Below, in pieces: positions 17,902 to 27,028 of a stretch of DNA of 56,875 nt; position 1 is the first letter of the stretch; each line of letters starts with the position of its first letter. The notes under the pieces were generated by a model that saw only the letters and a list, made by a program, of their open reading frames with translations, had not been told where the DNA came from and did not search any database. Source of the stretch: Vibrio splendidus (GTDB taxonomy: Bacteria > Pseudomonadota > Gammaproteobacteria > Enterobacterales > Vibrionaceae); contig NZ_MCUN01000015.1 of assembly GCF_002873455.1 (NCBI RefSeq), positions 1-56,875 on the forward strand. The letters run 5' to 3'. Position numbers and translations under genes: made by a program.

Positions 17902-18677
17902 TGGCTGAGACTCACTCTAAAGAGCATGTTAAAGAAGAGTACAGCTTTATCTACGGGGATGAAGCTGTTACTTATTCTGTGGTGCGTAAGCCGCATATTG
18001 AGGGGAAGAAACGTAAGGTGTCGATAAAAGTACACCCCAATTGCGAGGTGGTCGTTTTCACTCCTGAAGATGCTGATAAAACCGATATCCATGAAGCGGT
18101 AATGAAACGTTCTAAATGGATATTCGATGCGCTTACCGAGTTTCGTCACCATTTAGAGTATGTACAGACAAAGCATTACGTCAGTGGTGAAATGCAGTTT
18201 TATCTTGGTCGTCGCTATGTTCTCAAAGTTGTTGAAGATAAAGAAGCTCTAAATACAGTAAAAATGGGGCGTGGTAAGTTACTCGTCACGTTAACTAGGT
18301 TTAATGAGGATAAGCCAGCGATGGTGAAAGCCTTGGTGAACAACTGGTATAAGGTTCGAGCTGAACGAATTTTCCATGAACGTTTAAGTCATCTACTACC
18401 TCAAGCTACATGGGTAACGGGTATCCCAAATTTTCGTATTATGGCAATGCAGAAGCAGTGGGGAAGTTGTTCAGCGAAAGGTACGCTGATACTTAATCCT
18501 CATTTAGTGAAAGCACCTAAAGAATGTATAGACTACGTGATATTGCATGAACTCTGTCATATCGCAGAGCACAATCACAGTGAACGGTTTTGGCGGTTAT
18601 TGACTCAGGTAATGCCAAACTGGAAAGAAGTAAAGAGTCGTTTAGATGGTATGGCGGAGCTGTATCTTAATACATAA
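17901..18677 (+). CDS. YgjP/DUF45-like zinc metallopeptidase linked to hsdR
   Basis: A 258-residue member of the YgjP/WLM-like (M48-related, DUF45) family. The signature block runs from MQKQWGSCSAKG (residues 183-194) through ILNPHLVKAP to the zinc site HELCH (H216, E217, H220), followed by NHSERFW, which supplies the third ligand region. The fusion TAATG shares a base with the hsdR stop, so translation is coupled. Genes of this family are recurrent companions of type I restriction loci, but their role there is not settled; control of restriction subunit levels by proteolysis is an attractive inference. The active-site residues are intact. Confidence 0.92.
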   Translation: MAETHSKEHVKEEYSFIYGDEAVTYSVVRKPHIEGKKRKVSIKVHPNCEVVVFTPEDADKTDIHEAVMKRSKWIFDALTEFRHHLEYVQTKHYVSGEMQFYLGRRYVLKVVEDKEALNTVKMGRGKLLVTLTRFNEDKPAMVKALVNNWYKVRAERIFHERLSHLLPQATWVTGIPNFRIMAMQKQWGSCSAKGTLILNPHLVKAPKECIDYVILHELCHIAEHNHSERFWRLLTQVMPNWKEVKSRLDGMAELYLNT

Positions 18678-18788
18678 CCGAGTGACAAATCATTTATCTC
18701 CAATACCCTCTAACACCCTTTCGTTTTCCATACCAGTTTAGGTACTTGTTTTTATTAGTGGTTTAAGAACTAAATCAGAAGCTGTTGT

Positions 18789-18917
18789 TAGCAGTGAGTG
18801 GAACGATTGCTGTCATTCTCTGGTGATGTGCTGAAGATTTGATGCACTTGGTTGTGTTGCTAAACCCTGTTGAGAATGACGGCAATATACATTGCTAAAG
18901 ACTGCATCTGATATTTA
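18789..18917 (+). repeat. Structured non-coding repeat, copy 4 (best stem)
   Basis: Outer stem TAGCAGTG 18789-18796 with CATTGCTA 18890-18897; inner stem of 15 pairs, 18806-18820 with 18872-18886, one of them U.G. Nearly identical to copy 3 at both ends while the central loop differs. It lies in the 539-base gap after the metalloprotease gene. The other content of the gap is the two palindromes at 19054 and 19108. Confidence 0.84.
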
Positions 18918-19053
18918 CTTAAAATGTACTTACATTCAATGGTTTACGTTTTTACTTTTGGAGTGTTTTGGATTTTTTAAGTACTACGCTGATAGTATTT
19001 TGAGATGATTTTGTCTAGTTCTGACGGATTAGTGGCGTGATAACTCGAAAAAA

Positions 19054-19067
19054 AGTAGAGCTCTACT
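19054..19067. promoter_or_regulatory. 14-bp palindrome, candidate operator 1
   Basis: AGTAGAGCTCTACT is a perfect palindrome. The same 14 bases form the centre of the larger palindrome at 19108-19141, 64 bp downstream (about six helical turns, centre to centre). Two identical symmetric sites upstream of a small gene suggest binding of a dimeric regulator. Which protein binds is unknown. Confidence 0.65.
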
Positions 19068-19107
19068 GTTGACGTGGTGTGATGATCTGACTAATATTGT
19101 CGGTAGA

Positions 19108-19141
19108 AGTTGAAAAGAGTAGAGCTCTACTCTTTTCAACT
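19108..19141. promoter_or_regulatory. 34-bp perfect palindrome, candidate operator 2
   Basis: The 34 bases are fully self-complementary around centre 19124/19125 and contain the AGTAGAGCTCTACT core at 19118-19131. In RNA it would form a long hairpin, but no T run follows, so it is not an ordinary terminator. It lies 76 bases before the start of the 72-residue gene. It may be an operator, a cruciform or a processing site. Confidence 0.68.
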
Positions 19142-19216
19142 AAATAAGAAGATATGAGAAGAGTTGGCGCTATTGCTCATATCAAGACCTGATAACTATG
19201 AGAGGAAATCAAGATC

Positions 19217-19435
19217 ATGAATACAGAATATCAACAGACAGACCCTAAAGCTAGTGCATTCAAGTATAAGGTTTCAGTCTTTATACTTATTGCATCTTCC
19301 ATTATCGGAGGGAAAAGCCCTATCGATATGAGTTTTGATGTGAAATTTAACTTTAATAACAATACGATAGGTAATGCAGTGTCGATGGTTACTGAGGCGC
19401 CTTCTACTACTACAAAGGAAGATGTCCATGAATAA
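19217..19435 (+). CDS. Hypothetical protein, 72 aa, coupled to orphan S subunit
   Basis: No family recognised. It has a hydrophobic segment at about residues 18-31 (VSVFILIASSIIGG) followed by a polar tail, so it may be a single-pass membrane or signal-anchored protein. AGAGGAAA precedes the ATG. Its end overlaps the start of the next gene by 8 bases (ATGAATAA), so the two are translationally coupled. It follows two palindromic sites that probably control the pair. A small membrane protein with a DNA-recognition half-subunit is an unusual pairing. Confidence 0.68.
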   Translation: MNTEYQQTDPKASAFKYKVSVFILIASSIIGGKSPIDMSFDVKFNFNNNTIGNAVSMVTEAPSTTTKEDVHE

Positions 19436-20021
19436 GACAGTAATGCTTAAAGATATTGCCCAAGTTAGAGTTGGTAAGTCGTTTAAAACAGCCGTAGTAG
19501 ATGACAAGGTTAATGGTGATGTTCTTTATTTGTCTATAGGGGATATCAATGCTGGTAAGTCTGTATCTGAAAGCTCACTCGATCGGCTTGTTAGTGAAGA
19601 AGGGGATGAGCGGTATCAGCTTAAACCTTCTAGTATTTTACTTCCAATGAGAGGGTTAGCTATGACCCCTTTTTTGCTGAAGGACGACTTTAGTTTACCT
19701 GTGATTACTTCTAGTCATGTTGCGATTATTGATTGTGATAGAAGTATTGCAGACCCTTACTACATCCGATGGTTCTTGAGTAGCCGTGCTGTTAAAAGGT
19801 ATTTTGATACCCTCAATGAGGGCTCGAATATAAAGAAAATAACGAAAGCATACCTTGGAAACGCCCCGGTTGAACTTCCTAGCTTAGCGGTTCAAAAGCA
19901 GATAGGTCAGGTGCAGGAAAATTGGTTGCTACAGAAGAAAGCGCATGAAAAGCTCATTGATAATGGGGATGTGTATTTTAATGAAATTTGTTGGAAGTTG
20001 GCGACTGGGTCTGTGGTGTAA
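19428..20021 (+). CDS. Orphan single-domain HsdS-like specificity protein
   Basis: A 197-residue protein with one target recognition domain. The opening VMLKDIAQVRVGKSF and YLSIGDIN, the ILLPMRG and VTSSHVAII-like central strands, YYIRWFLSS, and the ending ITKAYLGNAPVELPSLAVQKQIGQ follow the Methylase_S pattern, with one helical spacer at the C-terminus. ATG 19428 is chosen because AAAGGAAG lies 7 bases upstream. It is half the size of a normal HsdS and has no methyltransferase or nuclease partner beside it. It could dimerise and join the HsdM of the operon upstream, or serve an unrelated DNA-binding role. It lacks the ALMQQLLTGK repeats of the island hsdS. Confidence 0.82.
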   Translation: MNKTVMLKDIAQVRVGKSFKTAVVDDKVNGDVLYLSIGDINAGKSVSESSLDRLVSEEGDERYQLKPSSILLPMRGLAMTPFLLKDDFSLPVITSSHVAIIDCDRSIADPYYIRWFLSSRAVKRYFDTLNEGSNIKKITKAYLGNAPVELPSLAVQKQIGQVQENWLLQKKAHEKLIDNGDVYFNEICWKLATGSVV

Positions 20022-20047
20022 TTTCTGTGGTGGAAATTTCTTAGATT

Positions 20048-20146
20048 ATTAGCTTGCGAGTTTCCCATATGTGACCTGCCAACATAGTCAGAGTAGTGGT
20101 TTGGTTATGTCTTTAATGCAGCGAAATATTATGTTCCAAATCCGCG
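20048..20146 (+). repeat. 99-bp right-end arm, copy A with partial att core
   Basis: It matches 20199-20297 over 99 bases with five differences and the same length. It ends with TTCCAAATCCGCG, the first 13 bases of the att repeat, after which it diverges. Copy B runs into the complete attR. It may be a remnant of an earlier or tandem insertion, or repeated arm sites for the integrase. Confidence 0.88.
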
Positions 20147-20198
20147 GTTCTATCATAGGCAAGGGCTAATGAATTATTGGTGGTGATAGGTTTTAGCT

Positions 20199-20297
20199 AT
20201 TAGCTTGCGAAATTCCCATATGTGATCTGCCAACATAGTCAGAGCAGTGGTTTGGTTATGTCTTTAATGCAGCGAAACATTATGTTCCAAATCCGCG
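20199..20297 (+). repeat. 99-bp right-end arm, copy B, leading into attR
   Basis: Second copy, 151 bp downstream of copy A. Its last 13 bases are the beginning of attR. The bases between the copies (20147-20198) are unique and show no gene. Together with 20022-20047 and the chromosomal 20366-20589 they fill the 627-base gap before the multicopper oxidase gene. Confidence 0.88.
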
Positions 20298-20329
20298 TGT
20301 TGGGAGTTCGAATCTCTCCACCCCTGCCA
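20285..20329 (+). repeat. attR, 45-bp direct repeat (right)
   Basis: Perfect copy of the tRNA-Trp 3' part at 68-112. It lacks the 5' half of the tRNA and so is not a gene. It is followed at once by chromosomal sequence and the original tRNA terminator. Confidence 0.95.
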
Positions 20330-20336
20330 TATTTAA

Positions 20337-20365
20337 AGCTCCAGCAGAAATGCTGGAGCTTTTTT
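20337..20365 (+). terminator. Original chromosomal tRNA-Trp terminator
   Basis: A perfect 10-bp stem (20337-20346 with 20351-20360), GAAA loop and TTTTT. It was displaced 20 kb from the tRNA by the island. Confidence 0.93.
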
Positions 20366-20589
20366 GTATCTGTCACTTTTTCAAAGTGACGTTGAGGATC
20401 AGAGTGTCAGCTAAGTCGACTATATTGATCCCCATCGAAGCAGAAATTCTTGAGTCTTTTTGATTTATATTTGTTCGATTTTTAATCGATAATTGCCTAC
20501 TTTGAATAGAATATCCTCTTAGAAATGTAAGTGCTTACTTACTTCAGTCTCTTTTATAAACAGTCAACAGCACAATCTATACTTCTTTG

Positions 20590-20604
20590 TGAGAATTATT
20601 CTCA
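20590..20604. promoter_or_regulatory. Fur-box-like site before multicopper oxidase
   Basis: TGAGAATTATTCTCA is a perfect 7-1-7 inverted repeat that fits the Fur box form (TGAGAATnATTCTCA). It lies 45 bases before the start codon of the multicopper oxidase gene, where it could block the promoter. Iron control of the oxidase is inferred. Confidence 0.7.
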
Positions 20605-20648
20605 ATATTTTGTTACATTTTGGTCGTTATTATTAAAAGGCAACAAAT

Positions 20649-22031
20649 ATGGATATTTCCCGTCGTAAGTTTATTCAATCATCTTTTGCTATATCAGCAC
20701 TAACAGTCCTACCTGCTTGCTCAATGAAGCGGTCATTTGATGAGCAAGGAAAGTATGTTTATGACTTAACTGCTGAGCCCTCTACAGCAGAGTTAGTGAA
20801 GGGATTTAATACCAATATTTTGGGTTTCAATGGGCAGGTTCCTGCTCCGACGATTCGGTGTCGACAGGGTGAGAAGGTAACGATCCGCTTTACGAATAAG
20901 CTATCAGAGCCGACAACGATTCATTGGCATGGCCTTAGAATTCCAATCGGAATGGATGGGGTTCCCTTCCTAAGCCAACCACCGATCATGCCAGGTGAAA
21001 CATTCATTTATGAATTTACGCCGCCAGATGCTGGTACGTTTTGGTATCACCCACATATGAATAGCGTTAAACAGCTTGGTATGGGCTTGGTCGGTCTTAT
21101 TATCGTAGAAGAAAGCACTCCCGTGCAGTTTGATGAAGAGCATGCACTGATGCTTAAGCATTGGCACATCGATAAACAGGGTCAATGGAAAGACTTAATG
21201 ATTCCACGACTAAGTGCTCGTATGGGTACTCCAGGAGAGTGGAGTAGCGTCAATGGTGTTCATGAACCTGTATACCAGTTAAAGCAGCACGCAACAACTC
21301 GACTGCGTATCGCGAATGTCGATAATACGATCACTTATCCTATTGCTGTCGAAGGGGCTGAGGCATGGGTGATTGCCATTGATGGTAATCCTGTAAAGAC
21401 GCCATATAAACTGACTCAACATAAAATCGGCCCAGGGATGCGCGTGGATATTGGACTGATAGCGCCCAAAGTGGGCGGGCGAGTTAATGTTCTTCAAATG
21501 AAGGGCCGCTTTCCTTTCTCTTTATGTGAGTTCGAGGTAGTAGATTCCCCCCTTATTGAAGGGCGTTTATTGCCATTGTTGCCTCTTAACCCTGTACCTA
21601 ATCTAGATCTTGCTAATGCTGAAGAGATCGATTTTGTGTTCGAGTGGGAAGGTGCGGTATCACCAGTTTCTAAAGATGGGAAATCGATGCCTAAGTTTTG
21701 GCTTACTAATAAAAGAGCATGGGAAGGAATGAGCAAAGACAATATTCCTGAACCGTTGACGACTTTAGAGTTAGGTAATACTTACATATTCGATCTAAAG
21801 AACGTCACCCAATACCATCACCCGATCCATATTCACGGTCATACATTCACTGTATTGGAACTTGATGGTAAAAAAATTGAAGAACCTTTCCATACCGATA
21901 CAATGCTACTTGGAAAAAACGGCCGAGCTAAAGCTGCATTTGTTGCAGACAACCCAGGACGCTGGATGTATCACTGCCATGTTATAGAACACATGAAAAC
22001 GGGTTTAATGGGATATATCGAAGTTAAGTGA
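20649..22031 (+). CDS. Multicopper oxidase, Tat-exported (CumA/SufI-like)
   Basis: Periplasmic oxidase of 460 residues. The Tat signal has SRRKF at residues 4-8 and a hydrophobic stretch ending LPAC (a lipobox-like site at C24). Copper ligands: H92/H94 (HWHG), H134/H136 (WYHPH), H391-P-I-H394-I-H396 (HPIHIHGH), and H442-C443-H444...H448 (HCHVIEH) for the type 1 and trinuclear centres. There is no methionine-rich insert like that of CueO. Likely substrates are Cu(I), Fe(II) or phenolics; the Fur-like site upstream favours a link with iron. It stands alone, first core gene after the island. Confidence 0.92.
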   Translation: MDISRRKFIQSSFAISALTVLPACSMKRSFDEQGKYVYDLTAEPSTAELVKGFNTNILGFNGQVPAPTIRCRQGEKVTIRFTNKLSEPTTIHWHGLRIPIGMDGVPFLSQPPIMPGETFIYEFTPPDAGTFWYHPHMNSVKQLGMGLVGLIIVEESTPVQFDEEHALMLKHWHIDKQGQWKDLMIPRLSARMGTPGEWSSVNGVHEPVYQLKQHATTRLRIANVDNTITYPIAVEGAEAWVIAIDGNPVKTPYKLTQHKIGPGMRVDIGLIAPKVGGRVNVLQMKGRFPFSLCEFEVVDSPLIEGRLLPLLPLNPVPNLDLANAEEIDFVFEWEGAVSPVSKDGKSMPKFWLTNKRAWEGMSKDNIPEPLTTLELGNTYIFDLKNVTQYHHPIHIHGHTFTVLELDGKKIEEPFHTDTMLLGKNGRAKAAFVADNPGRWMYHCHVIEHMKTGLMGYIEVK

Positions 22032-22131
22032 CACCTGTAACGTTTAATATTTGCGCGTGCATTCTTAGTTTCTACCCTCGCTTTTATCGGCGGTAAAGCT
22101 AGAATATAGGGACTATTGTTTGGGAGGATTC

Positions 22132-22515
22132 ATGGGTCAGTTATCTATTTTAGGTTTTATTGCCATTGGTGGCGCATTTGGTGCTTGTTCGCGTTATTTG
22201 ATTTCAGAGTTATGTGTGGTGATACTAGGGCGTGGTTTTCCTTATGGTACACTGACCGTTAACGTAATTGGCTCTTTAATTATGGGTTTACTCATTGCCG
22301 CGTTTGAGAATGAGATGGTTGCGACAGAGCCATGGAGACAGATCATCGGTCTTGGTTTCCTTGGAGCACTGACTACATTTTCTACATTTTCGATGGATAA
22401 TGTGCTTCTCATGCAGCAGGGCGCTTTCTTTAAGATGGGGCTCAATGTGCTACTCAATGTGGTTCTCAGCATCTCAGCCGCATGGATCGGCTTCCAACTT
22501 TTGATAAAGTCTTAA
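22132..22515 (+). CDS. crcB: Fluoride channel CrcB/FluC
   Basis: A 127-residue inner-membrane protein with four predicted helices. Family motifs are GGAFGACSRY (13-22), TLTVNVIGS (40-48, with the conserved Asn) and GFLGALTTFSTFS (75-87, the phenylalanine/threonine track of the fluoride pathway). It works as an antiparallel dimer exporting fluoride. ATG 22132 is chosen over TTG 22120 because GGGAGG is 4-9 bases upstream. No fluoride riboswitch is evident in the leader. A terminator follows at 22542. Confidence 0.95.
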   Translation: MGQLSILGFIAIGGAFGACSRYLISELCVVILGRGFPYGTLTVNVIGSLIMGLLIAAFENEMVATEPWRQIIGLGFLGALTTFSTFSMDNVLLMQQGAFFKMGLNVLLNVVLSISAAWIGFQLLIKS

Positions 22516-22541
22516 AACTTTCTTACGATTTGTTAACAACT

Positions 22542-22568
22542 CGGCTTGGTTTATCCAAGCCGTTTTTA
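22542..22568 (+). terminator. Terminator after crcB
   Basis: An 8-bp stem CGGCTTGG 22542-22549 with CCAAGCCG 22555-22562, followed by TTTTT. Confidence 0.92.
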
Positions 22569-22579
22569 TATACTCGATC

Positions 22580-22668
22580 GAACTTGTCGGAGTGCCATAT
22601 GGCTGAGACCGTTAACTCGGGATCCGTTGAACCTGATCAGGCTAATACCTGCGAAGGGAACAAGAGTA
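22580..22668 (+). promoter_or_regulatory. TPP riboswitch (THI element)
   Basis: It contains the conserved blocks GGCTGAGA (22601-22608), GAACCTGATCAGG (22629-22641) and TACCTGCGAAGGGAA (22646-22660) in the right order and spacing, with a closing P1 stem (ACTTG with CAAG). It lies 140 bases before thiC and would shut down the operon when thiamine pyrophosphate is plentiful. The expression platform is not clear; a TCTAGA-containing hairpin lies at about 22675-22705. Confidence 0.97.
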
Positions 22669-22788
22669 GATATCTAACTAGAATCCTTCTAGAGATCTAT
22701 CTCCAGATCACAACTGTATTTTCTTGTTGTAATCCCTCTTGTAGCATCAAATCCGTCAAGCATTTTTATCCCTATAAATAATGGCTAA

Positions 22789-24755
<1,967 letters not shown>

Positions 24756-24756
<1 letters not shown>

Positions 24757-26048
24757 TGACAGTGAAGATACTCATCCCATCTCAAAATATTGAGTTAACG
24801 GGAGAGGTGCAGAACTGTCTATTGGTTGCTAAGCGACAAGGCTTGGCAACCGATGCAGTTGAGTTGGGTGTAAGCCCAACTCAATACTTCTCTATCGTTG
24901 ACACTCAGCAGGCGTTATCTATTGGCTTTGCTCATGATGTTGATTCATTGGCGGAGTGTCAGCTAGCGGAACTGAACCACGTTGTTGATTACAGTAGTTC
25001 AGTCGCGCTAACTGACGTTTGTGATGCCTTTACACAAACTCTGAATACCATCTACATCGGTGTCTCAGATGCTTCAGCTGTACTGGATATCTGGTCACAC
25101 CGGGGTGCTAATCGTGCTATCAAGAGTGAAACTACAGCTCATCAGGAGTTAGATAATCACGGCCACTTTGCTTGGTTGCTTACTTTGTTGGCACTGGAAT
25201 TCCCATTAGAGGACGCATTGGTTTTAGCTCGCGCATCGTCCAATGTTTCACGTGGAACATGGCCAGCACATTACCAAAACTTTCCAATTCCAACTCTTGA
25301 AGATCAACGATTGAATATAAGCGTTGGTTGGGCTAATCAAGGGACAGTGCTTTCTTTTCCTGAGCTGAGTAAGAATAGTCTAGGTTTATACCCCGTAGTT
25401 GATGATGTCGAGTGGATCGAAAGATTACTCAAGCTTGGAATCAACACTGTCCAACTACGTATTAAGAACCCGCTGCAAGCGGACTTAGAACAACAAATCA
25501 CACGATCTATCGAGCTTGGTCGAGAGCATAACGCTCAAGTTTTTATCAATGATTACTGGCAGCTTGCACTCAAGCATGACGCTTTTGGTGTTCATCTGGG
25601 GCAAGAGGATATTGAAGAATCAAACCTCTCACAGTTGAGCCAAGCGGGTATAAAGATTGGTTTATCGACTCATGGCTATTACGAGTTGCTCCGCATTGTT
25701 CAAATCAACCCAAGCTATATTGCGCTAGGGCATATCTTTCCAACAACAACTAAACAGATGCCATCGAAACCTCAGGGTTTAGTTCGTTTATCTCTGTATC
25801 AACAGTTGATTGATACTATCCCATACACAGAAGAACTTACTGGTTATCCGACGGTTGCTATTGGCGGTATTGACCAATCGACAGCTGAGCAGGTGTGGGA
25901 GTGTGGGGTATCGAGTTTGGCGGTGGTACGTGCGATTACATTGGCGGAAGACCCACAGAAAGTGATCGAATTTTTCGAAAAACTGATGGTACCTAAATCT
26001 CCAACTATCAAGGAAGAGGTTATACAGGAGCCTAGCTATGTTGAGTGA
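24756..26048 (+). CDS. thiE: Thiamine phosphate synthase with degenerate N-terminal ThiD-like domain
   Basis: A 430-residue protein, twice the normal ThiE size. The C-terminal TIM barrel (about 210-410) has the ThiE marks VQLRIK, FINDYWQLALKHDAFGVHLGQEDI and GHIFPTTTK, and joins HMP-PP with thiazole phosphate. The N-terminal 200 residues contain HFAWLLTLLALEFPLEDALVLARA, recalling the HMP-P kinase (ThiD) C-terminal region, but the usual ThiD substrate and ATP motifs are not visible, so that part is probably inactive or regulatory. It overlaps thiC by one base and thiF by 11. A parS-like site lies inside (25244-25259). Confidence 0.93.
25244..25259. promoter_or_regulatory. parS centromere-like site 1 (inside thiE)
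   Basis: TGTTTCACGTGGAACA fits the chromosomal parS consensus bound by ParB exactly (reverse complement of TGTTCCACGTGAAACA). It encodes part of NVSRGT in ThiE. It is the first of three such sites within 7 kb. Confidence 0.9.
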
Positions 26049-26820
26049 CTTTGAATTCATTCGTTATCAACGACAAATTGCGTTACCTGAAGTGGGTGAG
26101 CAAGGGCAACGCAACCTACTAAATAGTCATGTGTTGATCATCGGTTGTGGTGGCTTAGGTAATGCTACGGCTCTTTACCTGGCTGCTTCTGGTGTTGGAA
26201 AGATCGTGCTGGTCGATGATGATTGTGTCGATTCATCGAACCTGCAACGACAGGTCGCGTTCAGGGAAAATCAGTTAGGTTCGCCTAAGGTTGAAGCGTT
26301 GAAGCAACAACTGAGTGAGCTCAATGGTCGCAGCCAAGTAAGAACCATCAATCAACGAATGAGTGAAAGTCAGCTTGAGCTTGAAGTGATGTTAGCTGAC
26401 TTAGTGTTGGATTGTACTGACAACTTCGAGTCACGCCAGCAGGTTAACCAAGCATGTTTCAGCACGAAGACCCCTTTGATTTCGGGTTCTGCAATTGGCT
26501 GGAAAGGCCAGTTTATTGTATTTGATTATCAGAATCAGAAAGGGTGCTATCACTGCTTGTTCCCGTTCAGACATCATCCACAAACGACTCGTTGTAGCGA
26601 TAGCGGCATCATAGGCCCAGTTGTTGGCACCATAGGTAACCTTCAAGCTTTGGCTGCTATTCAACGTCTAACTCGTGGTGAGTTTCAGGTCGCAACACAC
26701 CAACTCAAACTGTTCGATGGCCAGACGATGAATTGGCAAAACCTTATGGTCACTCAAGATAGTGAATGTCCTGTGTGCAGTGCGTCTGTAGTTAAGCATT
26801 TAGAAGAAGAAATCCAATGA
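26038..26820 (+). CDS. thiF: ThiS adenylyltransferase ThiF
   Basis: An E1-like enzyme that adenylates the C-terminal glycine of ThiS for sulfur transfer in thiazole synthesis. Of its 260 residues, the nucleotide site GCGGLG is at 36-41 and the acidic strand VLVDDD at 57-62. There are two zinc cysteine pairs, C170/C173 (CYHC) and C244/C247 (CPVC). The length is normal. It overlaps thiE at its start and thiS at its end (ATGA), so the operon is tightly coupled. Confidence 0.97.
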   Translation: MLSDFEFIRYQRQIALPEVGEQGQRNLLNSHVLIIGCGGLGNATALYLAASGVGKIVLVDDDCVDSSNLQRQVAFRENQLGSPKVEALKQQLSELNGRSQVRTINQRMSESQLELEVMLADLVLDCTDNFESRQQVNQACFSTKTPLISGSAIGWKGQFIVFDYQNQKGCYHCLFPFRHHPQTTRCSDSGIIGPVVGTIGNLQALAAIQRLTRGEFQVATHQLKLFDGQTMNWQNLMVTQDSECPVCSASVVKHLEEEIQ

Positions 26821-27026
26821 GCCATATAACGATCTCGATAAACGAACAATCAGAACAAGTAGCACACTCATCGTCTCTAGCGGACATTATCCAAGTTCTA
26901 GCATTACCCGATCTAGGTTGTGTATTTGCTATCAATAATGCGGTTGTCCCGCGTAGCCAGTGGCAACAAACGGTCGTTAATGAAGGCGACGCTATATCTC
27001 TTTTCCAAGCTATTGCAGGGGGCTAA
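26817..27026 (+). CDS. thiS: Sulfur carrier protein ThiS
   Basis: A 69-residue ubiquitin-like carrier ending in the required Gly-Gly (AIAGG), which is activated by ThiF and loaded with sulfur as thiocarboxylate. The beta-grasp pattern and [10 protein letters not shown] end are typical. It overlaps thiF by four bases and stops two bases before thiG. Confidence 0.97.
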   Translation: MSHITISINEQSEQVAHSSSLADIIQVLALPDLGCVFAINNAVVPRSQWQQTVVNEGDAISLFQAIAGG

Positions 27027-27028
27027 CC

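Noticed and set aside
1393..18917. Integron attC or superintegron (VCR) sites as explanation of the four repeats
   Set aside because: They lack the RYYYAAC/GTTRRRY core boxes and do not border single promoterless cassettes in one array; no integron integrase is present.
1393..18917. Retron or CRISPR explanation for the structured repeats
   Set aside because: There is no reverse transcriptase or cas gene, and the copies are kilobases apart rather than in an array.
22482..22781. 99-codon frame after crcB
   Set aside because: It covers the crcB terminator and the TPP riboswitch; no protein family pattern.
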